Origin: Mastigamoeba balamuthi | Lineage: Eukaryota; Evosea; Mastigamoebida; Mastigamoebidae | Length of the DNA: 25,182 nucleotides | Assembly (NCBI GenBank): GCA_902651635.1 | Contig: CACRSC010000143.1 | Location: 1 to 25,182 of the forward strand | Reading direction: 5' to 3' | Shown here: piece by piece, positions 1 to 9,246 of the stretch | How positions within the stretch are numbered: the first letter of the stretch is position 1 | Layout: each line of letters starts with the position of its first letter | Notes under the pieces: generated by a model | Databases searched by the model: none | The model's input: the letters and a program-made list of their open reading frames with translations, nothing else | Told to the model about the DNA's origin: nothing | Made by a program: the position numbers and the translations under genes

Positions 1-1385
1 GCCGGCATAGTCGATGGCCGAGCTGTGCCGCCGGCACATAGCCCAGCACATATGCTGGCACATATCGCCTTTGTCACTAATCACTTGATTTGAAAAATTT
101 CTGTGAAATCGTGCTTCAAATGCGTACAAGAGCTTCTGATATTAAGGGCATGTGCTATTCATCAATTGTTACGATTTTGACCCTTTTGATGGGAATTCCT
201 GCCCATCAGGTTGTGAACATGGCCGAGAAGTCGGATGGAGCATCTGTGCCATACATAGACAGTCTGACAAGTAGTCATTTCCTCCGATCACATACATTTG
301 TCATCAGGAAAGGCAGATTGCACGTTCCTCTGTCTTGGGTGGAGGCTGCTGACGAGGTTAACTCAATGGTGTTGTTCCTCACCAGGGACTGGGATATCCT
401 CAACAGAACAAGAAACGGGCCAAAGAAGATCTTGCTGTTGATGCAGTGGTACCTCTTCGAGTAGATCATCTTGAGCAGTGTGTCTATCATGATCTCGTGA
501 ACTGATTTGTCATTGATGAACAGCATGACTGCTGCCAGGAACTTGCCACTATGATCCATGGGAAGTCTTATTACATACATTCGTGATGGCACTGATGTTG
601 TTCTCTTTCACGAGGAACTTTGCCACTGCTTTGGCCTTCTGGTAGTAAGAGGCATAAAGGTTGATCACAGAACTAACACAAGTGAGAAATGAAGAAAAAC
701 ATAGCCTATGGTGAGTGTCGACATGTGCCCTGTTTTTCTAACTGTGCCATCTATGCAGAGTACATGGCGAACGGCTCTTTGCATCAGTACTTGAAGAAGA
801 ACAAGCAGAGCATGAACTTCTTCAATCAGATCACCATCACTTTTGTATGCTATCTGTGCATAATTCAAAATCCTTAAATTGAAAACAGGATGTGATCAAG
901 GGCTCCAGTTGTTCATGGAAACCTGTCCACCAGATCACTTATGGTAAGTACTACAACTATCTGTTAGCATTCTGAGTGCTTGTCAGATTGATGGCAGCAT
1001 GATCACCAAGATCTGCAACTTCTGGTGTTCTCGAGGCAAGAACTCGTCTGCCATGAGTTCTGCAAAACGACAGGGGTGGCAGGCCCAAGAGATTCTTGAG
1101 GGGCATCCTGCAACCACGTCATTCGATGTTCTTTGTATGCTTACATCATCACACTCGTGAGTCTCATGCCCCTGCAGCATGTACCCAGCTGGTATCAGCA
1201 TTAGCTTCCCATCAACAAGACAGAGATGTTCTCGGATTTATCAATGGATTCAAGGGAGCTGCCAGCTTATGAGATGATAATGGCTGTTATCATCTCACAA
1301 CAGCCGATGTTTCTCTCGAATGTGCTGATGGCCCTTCTGCACTGTCTAATGAATGAATTCCCTATTGCATTGACAAATGGTATAT
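1..1385. pseudogene. Copy E: scrambled relic of a PBP1-receptor pseudokinase gene
   Basis: Fragments match copy A but are disordered. Plus-strand bases about 205-410 match A exon 1 (VPYIDSL, DEVNSMVLFLTRDWDILN against VPYMGSL, DEVNAMVSFLARDWDVLN). Bases about 412-682 match A exons 4 and 5 on the MINUS strand (INLYASYY; GKFLAAVMLF; TIYSK-like region), an inversion. From about 688 the plus strand resumes with the end of exon 5, exon 6 (759-844, 86 nt as in A), exon 7 (889-943, only 55 nt instead of 81, so out of frame), exon 8 (987 to about 1135, with an extra T near its end), a remnant of intron 8, then exon 10 from about 1195; exon 9 is gone. The DFW motif has become NFW. Bases 1-25 may match A near 19381. 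It is closest to A. Certainly non-coding as a receptor; exact breakpoints are approximate. Confidence 0.85.
26..204. other. Insert-like segment inside relic E with GGCACATA repeats
   Basis: This stretch separates two pieces that would be nearly adjacent in exon 1 of copy A (19381-19412 and about 19424). Its left part holds CACATATGCTGGCACATA (about 48-65), which is nearly the same as a motif inside an intron of gene F at 4875-4899. It may be a short inserted element or just diverged sequence; the left match is only about 25 bases, so confidence is low. Confidence 0.35.
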
Positions 1386-1905
1386 GGTTAGAATATATCT
1401 AGAATTGTGATCAAAGAGAAGGTAGTGGGGAAACGCATCTGGGATGCCAAGCATGAGCTTCTTCCTCAGCCTCAGCTTCCTTGTCTGCATGCCTGCTTCA
1501 ACAGCACACGTGAGGGCATTCATTCTGGAAAATTTTGTTGGTATTAGTACATACATGCAGAGAGGGGGGGGTTCATACCTCATGATGAGGTCGTTAAGAG
1601 TACCAACCAACAGCATCTGCATGACCTTGAACCCAGCTCTGATCTCTTTATAGGTGCAGGACTGGTGAGCACGCTCCTCAGTGGGCTCGGTGCTGAAGAT
1701 GCTGAGGAGATTGCATGACGTTTTCATGAGGGTCGAGATGTGATGCTTCTCCTGCAGTGCTCTTCTCTACTTCTCATCCAACTCAGACTCCCATAAGGTG
1801 CCCCTGTAGTCCTCCACCATGGTCTTCTCGTTAACCTCCTTCTCAGATTTCTCACTCTTTCTGAGATGCAGTGCAGTAGCAGTGACTTGTGCTGATTGGT
1901 GCAGC
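1362..1905 (-). pseudogene. Broken two-exon gene fragment of unknown function
   Basis: The minus strand reads as charged, coding-like protein from about 1905 down (RKSEKSEKEVNEK, then WESELDEK), meets an in-frame TAG at 1769-1767, and continues with RALQEKHH and LLSIFSTEPTEERAHQS. A good intron follows at 1578-1525 (54 nt): GTATGA donor, TACTAAT branch-point-like sequence, TTTTCCAG acceptor. It joins AG to A in phase and leads into RMNALTCAVEAGMQ and RKLRLRKKLMLGIPDAF, ending at a stop at 1362. The lysine/glutamate-rich part could be a coiled coil. I recognise no family. The in-frame stop suggests a relic, unless an unseen intron removes it. Confidence 0.4.
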
Positions 1906-1980
1906 TGCAGCAGTGCCAAAATGGTAATGTGAAGGCTGGAAATAAAGGAGAGAGGAGTGAGAATACTACATAGAGGAACC

Positions 1981-2026
1981 CGTTTTATGGGGAACAGTTT
2001 TGATTAATGGGGGGCAGTTGACACAC
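1981..2026 (+). repeat. Left terminal inverted repeat
   Basis: It contains GGGGAACAGTTTTGATTAAT followed by GGGGGGCAGTT. It pairs imperfectly with the reverse complement of 2706-2743. Confidence 0.6.
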
Positions 2027-2158
2027 CCTTGAAAGGACCTCTGAAATGAGTAGCTCCTGTTGTGGTGATGTCAAACAATTGGGGTGAGGGTGTTGGGTGT
2101 TTGTGACGTCATTTTTCACATGTCCAGGGCATCACAAATTCAAATTTCGTGCCACGAA

Positions 2159-2580
2159 ATGGCCCTCCTTCTCACCAAGGAAACACAACCAACCCCAATG
2201 GATATCGAGCCACCCATGGAGAACTACGTGCGGGGATTCCTGTTCCACCACAAGGAGGAGCTGGACGCAAAATTCCCACGTGTTCTTGAGCAGGTATGAC
2301 CTTTCCATCTCCTTCTCCCGAGTTGTCTTACAACGCCTTTGCCCAGAACCGAATCGTTTCTGTCAAGGACGTCTTGCAGTGGTTCAAGTTCTACAAGACC
2401 CTGCACGACCAGTTCAAGTATGAGCTCTCACTCATGGCGAACTTCGATGAGACAATGGGCTACACCAACCAACCATCATGGGCGAACCAAAGTGATCTGT
2501 CGTCGGAATTCGTCACCTGTCATCCAGGAGGTCAAGGGCATTGCGCGCCCTGGGTGCCGGCATGCGTTTGAGGACACCTG
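2159..2580 (+). pseudogene. Truncated transposase-like protein, two exons
   Basis: ATG at 2159 opens MALLLTKETQPTPMDIEPP and continues to FPRVLEQ at 2293. An intron at 2294-2346 (53 nt, GTATGA donor, TTTGCCCAG acceptor) joins in phase 0 to NRIVSVKDVLQWFKFY, then ELSLMANFDETMGYTN. The FDET string resembles the first-aspartate region (N-x-DET) of pogo/Tc1-type DDE transposases, and its place between inverted repeats agrees. The frame ends soon after, so the rest of the catalytic core is absent. An in-frame upstream start at 2084 is possible. The family assignment is inference from a short motif. Confidence 0.5.
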
Positions 2581-2705
2581 AGACGAGAAGGTCACGGTAC
2601 TGGTCGAGGGCGGAGCTCATTGTGTTGAGAAACACGAGGGTGGGCAGTTGGGGTTTGGTGGGCTCAAAGGGTGTTTGGCTTTAAAAGAGGCCCAAAAATC
2701 AGTGA

Positions 2706-2743
2706 CGAACTGCCCCCCATAAAATCAAACTGCCCCCTTTTAA
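2706..2743 (-). repeat. Right terminal inverted repeat
   Basis: It reads AACTGCCCCCCAT, AAAATC, AAACTGCCCCC on the plus strand, the inverse of the left end at 1981-2026 with a few mismatches. Confidence 0.6.
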
Positions 2744-3084
2744 ACGCCCTACTCTACCTGCTCTCCTGTGAGACATGTTCTCTAGTTCTATATCCTGCTG
2801 CAGTGACTATCGGCCCAGTGCAGTCCTTGTTCTTGTCCTTGGACTTGTCCTTGTGCATCTTGGTAGGGGTTTTGCGTGACGTGTCTTTGATGCACACCAT
2901 TTAATAATATTCGAAAAAGCTGTTAAATGACATAATATAGCAGCACGAGAAGGGCGTGATCTATGAAGAATCAAAGTTTTTGCCCTGTGGAACCATTGTG
3001 TGTAGCAGGTGAGTATGATGGAACAGCACAAAGGAAGCCTGTTAGAGGTTATGAGTAAGTCAGAGAATTACTGTGTGTTGAAGT

Positions 3085-3150
3085 GTAGCAGGAAGTGGAA
3101 CCTCTGCTACGTGCCACTACATAGGTACCTTCCACTACACAGCATAGCAG
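3085..3150. repeat. CTACACAG/GTAGCAG-rich repeat patch, left side of gene F
   Basis: Contains CTACGTGCCACTACATAGG and CCACTACACAGCATAGCAG. Related words occur in both orientations at 7255-7445 on the other side of gene F, for example CTGTGTAGTG and GCATAGCAGTGCGTAGCAG. They may be subterminal repeats of a larger element that carries the region between them. Confidence 0.4.
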
Positions 3151-3394
3151 ACCACTGATGGGCAGGAATTCCCCCGAAAAAGGTGTTATCTGCCAGCAGT
3201 TTTCGTCTCTTGGAAAAAACACACCATGCGTTGTGAAGTAAGCTCGGAATTGACTGTGCCTCAGAACACAAGCAGAAGACCTATAAGCGAGTGTGTGTAC
3301 AAAATCGCACACAATTCTGCATGGGCAGGCCTGAGAACTGGGGCCTGGAACAAGGGGGTTATAAGTCGGCAGTTATGTCAGTGGTTATTGTCAC

Positions 3395-3437
3395 TGGCAC
3401 ATACTGTGCTGCTGGCATACAGCATGTGCTGCCAGAT
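3395..3437. repeat. TGCTGGCA-type repeat copy
   Basis: Reads CTGGCACATACTGTGCTGCT then GGCATACAGCATGTGCTGCCAG, a partly palindromic variant of the motif family seen at 48-65, 3925-3995, 4855-4905 and 6040-6095. Confidence 0.45.
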
Positions 3438-3690
3438 AGAGTGATGTGCATTGATGCTGATGCACATCTAACACAATTTTGAGAGGGAAATCATTTGTTG
3501 GACAATTGCTTTTATTTAGAGGACAAAGCAATTGAGAAGGGCAAGGCGTGAGTGACAGAGAGCACTCAAGAGATGGGTGTGAGTGTCTCAGCATGTGGGA
3601 GTGTCTGCTGCACCATCGGCAGACCCAGATGCAGGGTGAGAGATAGGCACTTTGTGCTTGGAGGGAGTGGTGCTGGTACCCTTAAGGGAC

Positions 3691-6355
3691 TCATACCCCT
3701 CCAATTGGCACACTTGGACTTGAGAAGCTCCAACCTGGTCCAGCAGCAGAGGTGATTTCAGCAGTCAGCCTCTTCACCTCGTCCTGAGATCTCTTGTTCA
3801 GTGCAGACAGGTCCTTTGTATACACGCTGAGGAACTGTATGGACTGCAGTGCTGTCTGCATAGCCTCCTCACGCTCTTTCTGTGGTTTAACAATGATTAG
3901 TGCAAAATGTTGCTGTCAAATAATAATGTGCTGCTAGCAGATAATTATGTGCCACCAGCATATAAATATCTGCTGCAGCTGGCATAAAATATGTGTGTTA
4001 AGGGAATTTGACATGTGGCATTGCTGACAGCCTGGCGCAGGGCTGTGTGAGCATCCTGGAGACTCATGGCATCAATGTTGTTGTTGTCCCAGGCCTGCAT
4101 GAGCAGCTGAGACCACCACGTGCACTTTGCTGGAGCCCCAGGGGCCCTCAGCATCTCGCGGTCTGCTGGTGCTGCTGCTGCTGCTGCTGCTGGGGCTGGT
4201 GCCAGACACTGCTGGATCTTCAAAGGCAAACGAGAAAGAAGACAATGTGCCACAGCTGGGGCAGCTGGAGCCATGTACTCCTCATTGCTTTCCTCCCTCG
4301 TCCTCTTATGTGCCATTGTCTTCTCCTTGTGCTTCTCCTGGTCGTCGTCATCATCCCTGTTGCACTTCTCCATCTTCTTGCCCTGTAGCTCATCAATGGA
4401 CTCCGAGCTGGAGCTCTCAGCCTTGTCTCCAGATGCAGAAGACGTTTTCATGCTGGCCTGCTTGGCTCCCTTGATCTTGTCCTTGATGCTTCTCACAGCA
4501 TTCAGCATGGCTTTAGGGCCATCCATGGCACGTCTGTCCCCTCTTGCTGAGACAGTTGAGGTGACGCACCTCAGCTGCAACAGGTGGTTGCATTCTGCAC
4601 CGTGTTCTCCATCGGGTCCCAGAATGGCGTGGTGAAGTACATGAGCTCCAGGCAGTCAGTCCTTGCCTGGACTGCCTCCTTCGTGGTCAGAATGACCCTG
4701 TTCCTGCTCAGGGTGGAGATGGCGTTGATGAAGGCCTGCACAACAGCGTCCTCGTACTGCTGGCCTGCCTTAGGCGTTGTTGCTTGCCTGTACTGCTGCA
4801 GCAGTGAGCTGGAAAGTGAGTTAGACTAGTTATGATGGCGACTTTTTCTATGTGCTGGCGGCATATGTATGTGCCAGTGGCACATATGCTGCTGGCACAT
4901 AAACAAAAAGTAACAGTAAACTCAAAAAAAGAATAAACCAATTGAAAAACGAGTAAAGACAGAGGAAATACATACAAATTGATCGCACCCTCACTGTTGC
5001 TCAGGATGTAGTTGACATAGAAGTGCTGCCATGCTGTCAGCACAACAGGGTGCCTTACTGCACCACAGGGGATGCTGATCACCGTGTTCTTGTTCTGCAT
5101 GCCAGCCACTGAAAACGCCAGGTTGAGGACGAGGCAGCTCAACTGCTTCTTCATGCTGGTATTGACTGGAATGATGAGGTTGAGGAGAATGACGAGTGTC
5201 CACTCGTCCTCCACATAGGCCCAGTACACACTGCCGGACTGCAGCAACATGGCCCGTTTGCCAGATTCCATGTGGTACACGTCCCAGAAGTACACATCAC
5301 ACAGGCCCATGCGACGGGGGCCTGTCATGAGGCATGGGACAGTCATTGACCCGATCACTGGCAGGTATGTCCCAGTCTGTTTTGATTCAGTCAGACATTA
5401 GAATTGAAATGAAGGGCATACTGCTCTGGCACTGGCTCCCTTGGGAATCGTGCTGCTATTCATGGTGATGTCTCCAGGGTGTGGTTGAGGGTACAAGGCC
5501 ATGAGGTCAGCCCATTCGTGCTTGGAGCACTCTGCTGGGCGACCTGTCACATGGGGGTCGTTGGCAGGCAGCAACCTGGAATGCCCCCCAGTCGCAGGAA
5601 GCAGAGGAAGCTTCTGCCATGGCTGGAGCTCCCTGGCACCAGAGGGAGCAGGCCATCTCACATTCTAGTCCTGCATGCTGGTGGGCTCAGCACTAGGCCC
5701 TCCCACTGTCGCTGTCGTCCTCGTCCCCCTGGTCCTGTTGCTCGTCCCCCACGTTCTCCTCCTCCTGCTCGTCCTGCTGCTCATCCTCTGCATCGTCCTG
5801 CTGCTCGGTGTCACCGTCCTGCTGCTCAGTCTCCTTGTCCTGCTCCATCTCCACTTCCTTCAGCTGCTCATTCACCTTCTCCAGCTCACTCTCGTTCTGC
5901 TGCTGCTGGGGCTCAGGAGACAGCTCGGGCTCAATGGCTGGTGCTGCTGCCACAGCCTTGCATTGAACTGGGACTGCAGAAGTGGTCATGGAAACCACTT
6001 CTATAACAGAAATAATGTCAGGTTGTATAGGCATGCAGTGCCAGTGATTGTGCCACTGGCATATAATTATGTGCTGCTGGCATATAATATGTTCTGGCAT
6101 CTCACTTTGCATCACTCCAGCAACATACTGAACTGCCTGGTTTTTGTAGGAGGGTGTGGTACTTCCCAACATACTGCCCAGGGGTGTTCTGCCCTCACAA
6201 CAGCCATCTGATGACGTGCAGTGAACCATGGAGTTATGTGCAATGCACTGCCCACTGGTGCCACACTCCCATGTCCTGCCTCTCGAGTGCAGCTCCTGCA
6301 AATTTGCATGGATGTCTCTGTCTGGCAGCTCTCTCTCATGCCCATGACCTGTCAA
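3691..6355 (-). CDS. Gene F: multi-exon hypothetical protein with acidic, Gln-rich and poly-Ala tracts
   Basis: No family recognised. Minus-strand pieces, 5' to 3': about 6355-6106; 5973 to about 5693 (AAAPAIEPELSPEPQQQQ, then a very acidic Glu/Asp/Gln tract); about 5661-5422 (WADLMALYPQPHPGD); 5376-4976 (TGTYLPVIGSMTVPCL, GSVYWAYVEDEWTLVILLN); 4808 to about 4582 (QYEDAVVQAFINAISTLS, TTPFWDPMENTVQN); about 4546 to 4015 (basic, Ser-rich, then poly-Ala encoded by GCT/GCA repeats); 3879-3691 (EREEAMQTALQSIQFL, NKRSQDEVKRLTAEI, coiled-coil-like, stop at 3691). The best introns are 5421-5377 (45 nt, phase 0) and 4975-4809 (167 nt, GTATGT...TTTCCAG, phase 2). The intron at 6105-5974 is 132 nt and open in frame, so it might be retained. 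The join between the acidic exon and 5661, the 35-nt intron near 4581-4547 and the exit from the poly-Ala exon are unresolved. The start is unknown. It could be a host gene or cargo of a transposon. Confidence 0.5.
3925..3995. repeat. Palindromic AT-core repeat in an intron of gene F
   Basis: Contains GCAGATAATTATGTGCCACC, AGCATATAAATATCTGCTGC and GGCATAAAATATGTG. The core GCAnATAATTATnTGC is close to a perfect palindrome. It sits upstream of the acceptor of the last exon (3879). Confidence 0.5.
4855..4905. repeat. GGCACATATG repeat in an intron of gene F
   Basis: Contains GGCATATGTATGTGCCAG then GGCACATATGCTGCTGGC ACATA. It lies inside the intron 4975-4809, which at 167 nt is far longer than the usual 45-70 nt of this window. 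Confidence 0.5.
6040..6095. repeat. GCATATAATTATGTGC repeat in an intron of gene F
   Basis: Contains GGCATATAATTATGTGCTGC then TGGCATATAATATG. It lies inside the proposed 132-nt intron 6105-5974. It is the same motif family as 3925-3995 and 4855-4905. Confidence 0.5.
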
Positions 6356-6496
6356 GGAGGTGCTGGGAGAGGTTGTTCATCGGGCTTTCTTCTGGGGGGA
6401 TGTACTGCAACCAGACGGGGTGCCCCCTGTCAGTTCCTCCTGTGAAGAGCTGCAACAGGCATCTGTCTACACTCATCAGCTGCCAGATGTGGACTG

Positions 6497-6981
6497 GTGG
6501 CAGCACAGAGTCTGCACAGACTGCCTCTTATACGGATAGATATTGTCCGTTTCGTGGAGGAGACTAGCATGGGAGTGGCCACAGGAGGCATTGGTGCCCA
6601 GCTGCCCCTGATGCCGGTGTTCGAGGGTGACCAGCAGGTGTTCTCTAAGCTATGGCGAATGCGTGACCAGGAAGGCAGCCCTCTGCACAGTACAATCATC
6701 CCGTCTCTGGCTGGCTGGCACAAGATGAAGACTATGGCCTTTGCAATCAGGAAGATGTGGGACTGCCTCATTACCCTGACTCTGGCTTTCCTGGGTCGCA
6801 AGGGAACGAAGGACATGCTCAAGAACTTCATTCAGCTGGATGACACGATTGTGCTTCTGGTCTCTGCCCTGCTGCCATGGGCGCTGCAGACTGTCACGTC
6901 CCACACGAGGAGACCATCTTCCAGATGTCCATTCCACTTCTCTGGGCAATGGCGACCATCCATGTGGCCAGCCCTCTGCAG
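6497..6981 (+). pseudogene. Degenerate transposon-type protein fragment
   Basis: The plus strand encodes FVEETSMGVATGGIGAQLPL, VFEGDQQVFSKLWRMRD, HSTIIPSLAGWHKMKTMAF and LITLTLAFLGRKGTKDML, then LPWALQ at about 6872-6889. Coding character continues in another frame from about 6892 (CHVPHEETIFQMSIPLLWAM, ATIHVASPLQ), so a one-base frameshift or unseen splice lies near 6890. The order 'GDQ... P...WHKMK... PWALQ...C...ETI...PLLWAMATIH' resembles uncharacterised transposon-associated proteins with a DUF6589-like arrangement; this is recall, not a search. Minus-strand reading over the same bases gives a C-x2-C finger-like string, which I judge a shadow. Confidence 0.4.
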
Positions 6982-7254
6982 GTTACACTGTGTGGGGTAG
7001 TACCTGTTACATGACCTGCACTGATATGGTTTGGCCTTCCCATCCTCTCTCTCCTGTACTTGAACTGTAGCTGTGTGTTTTGCCTGGCCTTGCGCTTCTG
7101 TTCCTGGTGCATTACCTGCTCTGCTGAACCCCTCCTGCATTGCTGTCTATCTCAGTGAGGCACAACATTTGCTATTAGCAAATTTCACGTCGATCACGTT
7201 TATGTGCCATAGCAGATCCAGTTCCGCTATGCACTGCCTCACACTGCTGTGTGG

Positions 7255-7445
7255 GGTCTGCTACATGACGTAGCAGAGATGCATTCACTACGTGGCATTG
7301 TGAAGACTGTGTAGTGATGGGTGGGGCAATGGGTGGGTCCGCTATGCCACATAGTGGATAGCATAGCAGTGCGTAGCAGATACATCTTTACTACACAGTG
7401 CAGCAAAGGTATGTGTAGTGAGTGGTGTGTTGCAGAAGCAGTTGC
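7255..7445. repeat. CTACACAG/GTAGCAG-rich repeat patch, right side of gene F
   Basis: Holds CTACATGACGTAGCAG, TTCACTACGTGGCATTGTGA, CTGTGTAGTG, GATAGCATAGCAGTGCGTAG and TTTACTACACAG. Several words are direct or inverted copies of those at 3085-3150. An internal inverted repeat CTACaTGaCGTAG is visible. Confidence 0.4.
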
Positions 7446-7449
7446 ATAG

Positions 7450-9246
7450 CAAAACCTGTGTAGGCGAGTATTCTAGATTTTTCCAGCTGGCTGATTGCAC
7501 TTGATGTCATTTGCACACTTGTGATTATTCGGTGTGTCTTGCGCGTCTTTCATATCGTATGTGTCTTATGTATTTTGTGTGTTTTGCATGTCTTCAATGT
7601 CAGGTGTATCTTACTACATGTCTTGCACATTGATTTAGCTCCAAATACTAATTCTAACTAAATTGGCACAGTAGCTGGGCCAGGCTTTAGAGATCTAGCC
7701 CTCCAAGGAGAAGGAAGATGAGATCTCTTCCAACAGAGCAGTGGCTCAGATCACGGACCCTTCATATCATGCACGAGCTGCTGCTGTGTTACAGTACATG
7801 AAAAACAAGCAGCAGCCAAGATGGCTGCTGCAGGACAAGTGTACCCCTTCCCCTTCTTCCTCTTCCCCTTAATGGCACCTGATGATGTGTGATTCCTCTC
7901 AGTACAACACAAGAGGTACCGCACCCTACTACTGAAGCAGCAAGGTGGGGAATAAACAATTCATCTATTACATTGTTCTTTTTCATCAATTAAATCAATT
8001 GCATTGATTTATCGATTGAAGCACTTAGGGTGCACATGAAACGTATGCTTCATATTTAGCATAGCATATGTAGTGTATGTAATTGATGTATGTATGCATG
8101 GTTTTTCTGTCGTTTTCTGCACTTGTAGCACATTTAGCATATCGGGTGCTGTATGCACTATGGGCGGAATGCAGCTCTAGATACACTAAGCACACAAATA
8201 AATCAGTGCTTTTGTGCTAAGTTAGAACTAAAATGTAGTTTAATTATTGTCTACAGAAAAGTGCTAATTTAGCAGCAAAGACGCAGTGCTGACCAAATCA
8301 TTATTGATCGTTTTTAATTTGAAGTGTGCACATTTGGAACAGACGAGATTCCTTTTCTTTTCCTCTTGCCCCAGAAGTGGTTCACTCTGCTGTCACATAG
8401 ATTTCTTGAGCAAGTTTGAAAGTACAGAAAGGTGAACACAAGAACAAGCAATTCCTGTATTGGCGGGTTTTGATTGTAATTGTTATAATGTAACTTTTAA
8501 GAGGAACAGGTTACAGGCCAAAATGTGAAGAGAAAAGGAGGAAGAAAATGGTAATAGTGAACCTTCTTAATGCTGCTGTACTGCAGCTGTACTGTGGTAA
8601 ATATTATTCTAAGCTCTACCACTCTGTATGTGATTATTTTTGCTGAATCAAAGGCATTAACTATTTGTGACCGCCCTGGGGGGTCAGGGCCGAGGTGATG
8701 CCTTCAGAAGTTATTTGCAAAACACACTAACACAAAGCACAATAGAAAGAGGCTGGCATTGGCTGACTTGAAATATTTGATACTCTGCCAAGTTTCAGAC
8801 AGTCCCAGAGAGTGTGTTTATCATCGTTCCCTTACAGAGTGTTTACTCAGACATCTTGTAGAGATGCTTCAAAGACTCAACAAGTAACCGAATTTTGATA
8901 CTCATATTACGATTCCAAGAATTTAACACAATAATCATACACATCAGTACAGCCACAACCATATATCCCGTATTTCTCTGCAATTAAACAGAAATGTTAG
9001 CTAAGCGGAGTGGTACATGTTGTATAAGAAAGGAGGAAAACTGTGTGTTAGTGTAGAAGAGAAAGAAAAGAAGACAGTGCACCTTCATTCTCTTGAGCCT
9101 GGCACGGGAAGGGAAGAACGAGAAAGAAAAGAAGTGATTTGGTGTACAGTATATATCCAAACTTAATGAATGACACTTTCATTGTGAAAAGAAGTGTCTG
9201 GTCATGTGCAAGGCCGCTGCTGTCAGGTTCAATTGTAGGCCACGCC
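7450..9246. other. AT-rich spacer without a supported gene
   Basis: About 1.8 kb with clearly lower GC than the receptor genes, and no frame with homology or consistent splice sites. Bases about 7530-7640 are a degenerate TGTCTTGC/TGTGTCTT-rich low-complexity run. It also forms the downstream flank of copy C, whose stop is at 9247. Confidence 0.6.

Larger units (their letters stand above)
1981..2743 (+). mobile_element. Small TIR-bounded DNA transposon remnant
   Basis: The left edge (1981-2026) and the reverse complement of the right edge (2706-2743) align: both contain GGGG(G/A)CAGTTT, then GAT, then ATGGGGGGCAGTT, with flanking TAGAG on both sides. The roughly 760-bp interior holds a spliced coding fragment on the plus strand that resembles the start of a cut-and-paste transposase. 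An extra internal GGGCAGTT copy lies near 2643. I did not find a clear target-site duplication. The size and missing catalytic half indicate a non-autonomous, internally deleted copy. Confidence 0.6.
2744..3690. other. Spacer with no supported gene
   Basis: No convincing reading frame on either strand; the short open frames lack homology or splice support. It holds two repeat patches: 3085-3150 (CTACGTGCCACTAC, CCACTACACAGCATAGCAG) and 3395-3437 (CTGGCACATACTGTGCTGCTGGC and a related continuation), described separately. Confidence 0.6.

Noticed and set aside
4130-4200. CAG/GCT trinucleotide run as a microsatellite of interest
   Set aside because: It is short (about six to eight units) and encodes poly-Ala in gene F; it is noted there and is not remarkable by itself.
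6832-7140. Minus-strand zinc-finger-like string KPYQCRSCNRYYPTQC
   Set aside because: The plus strand over the same bases has a better coding pattern continuous with the LPWALQ segment, and the finger lacks a second convincing ligand pair and neighbours.
7450-9246. tRNA or rRNA genes in the AT-rich spacer
   Set aside because: I found no cloverleaf with a GGTTCGA-type T-arm and no rRNA-like stretch.
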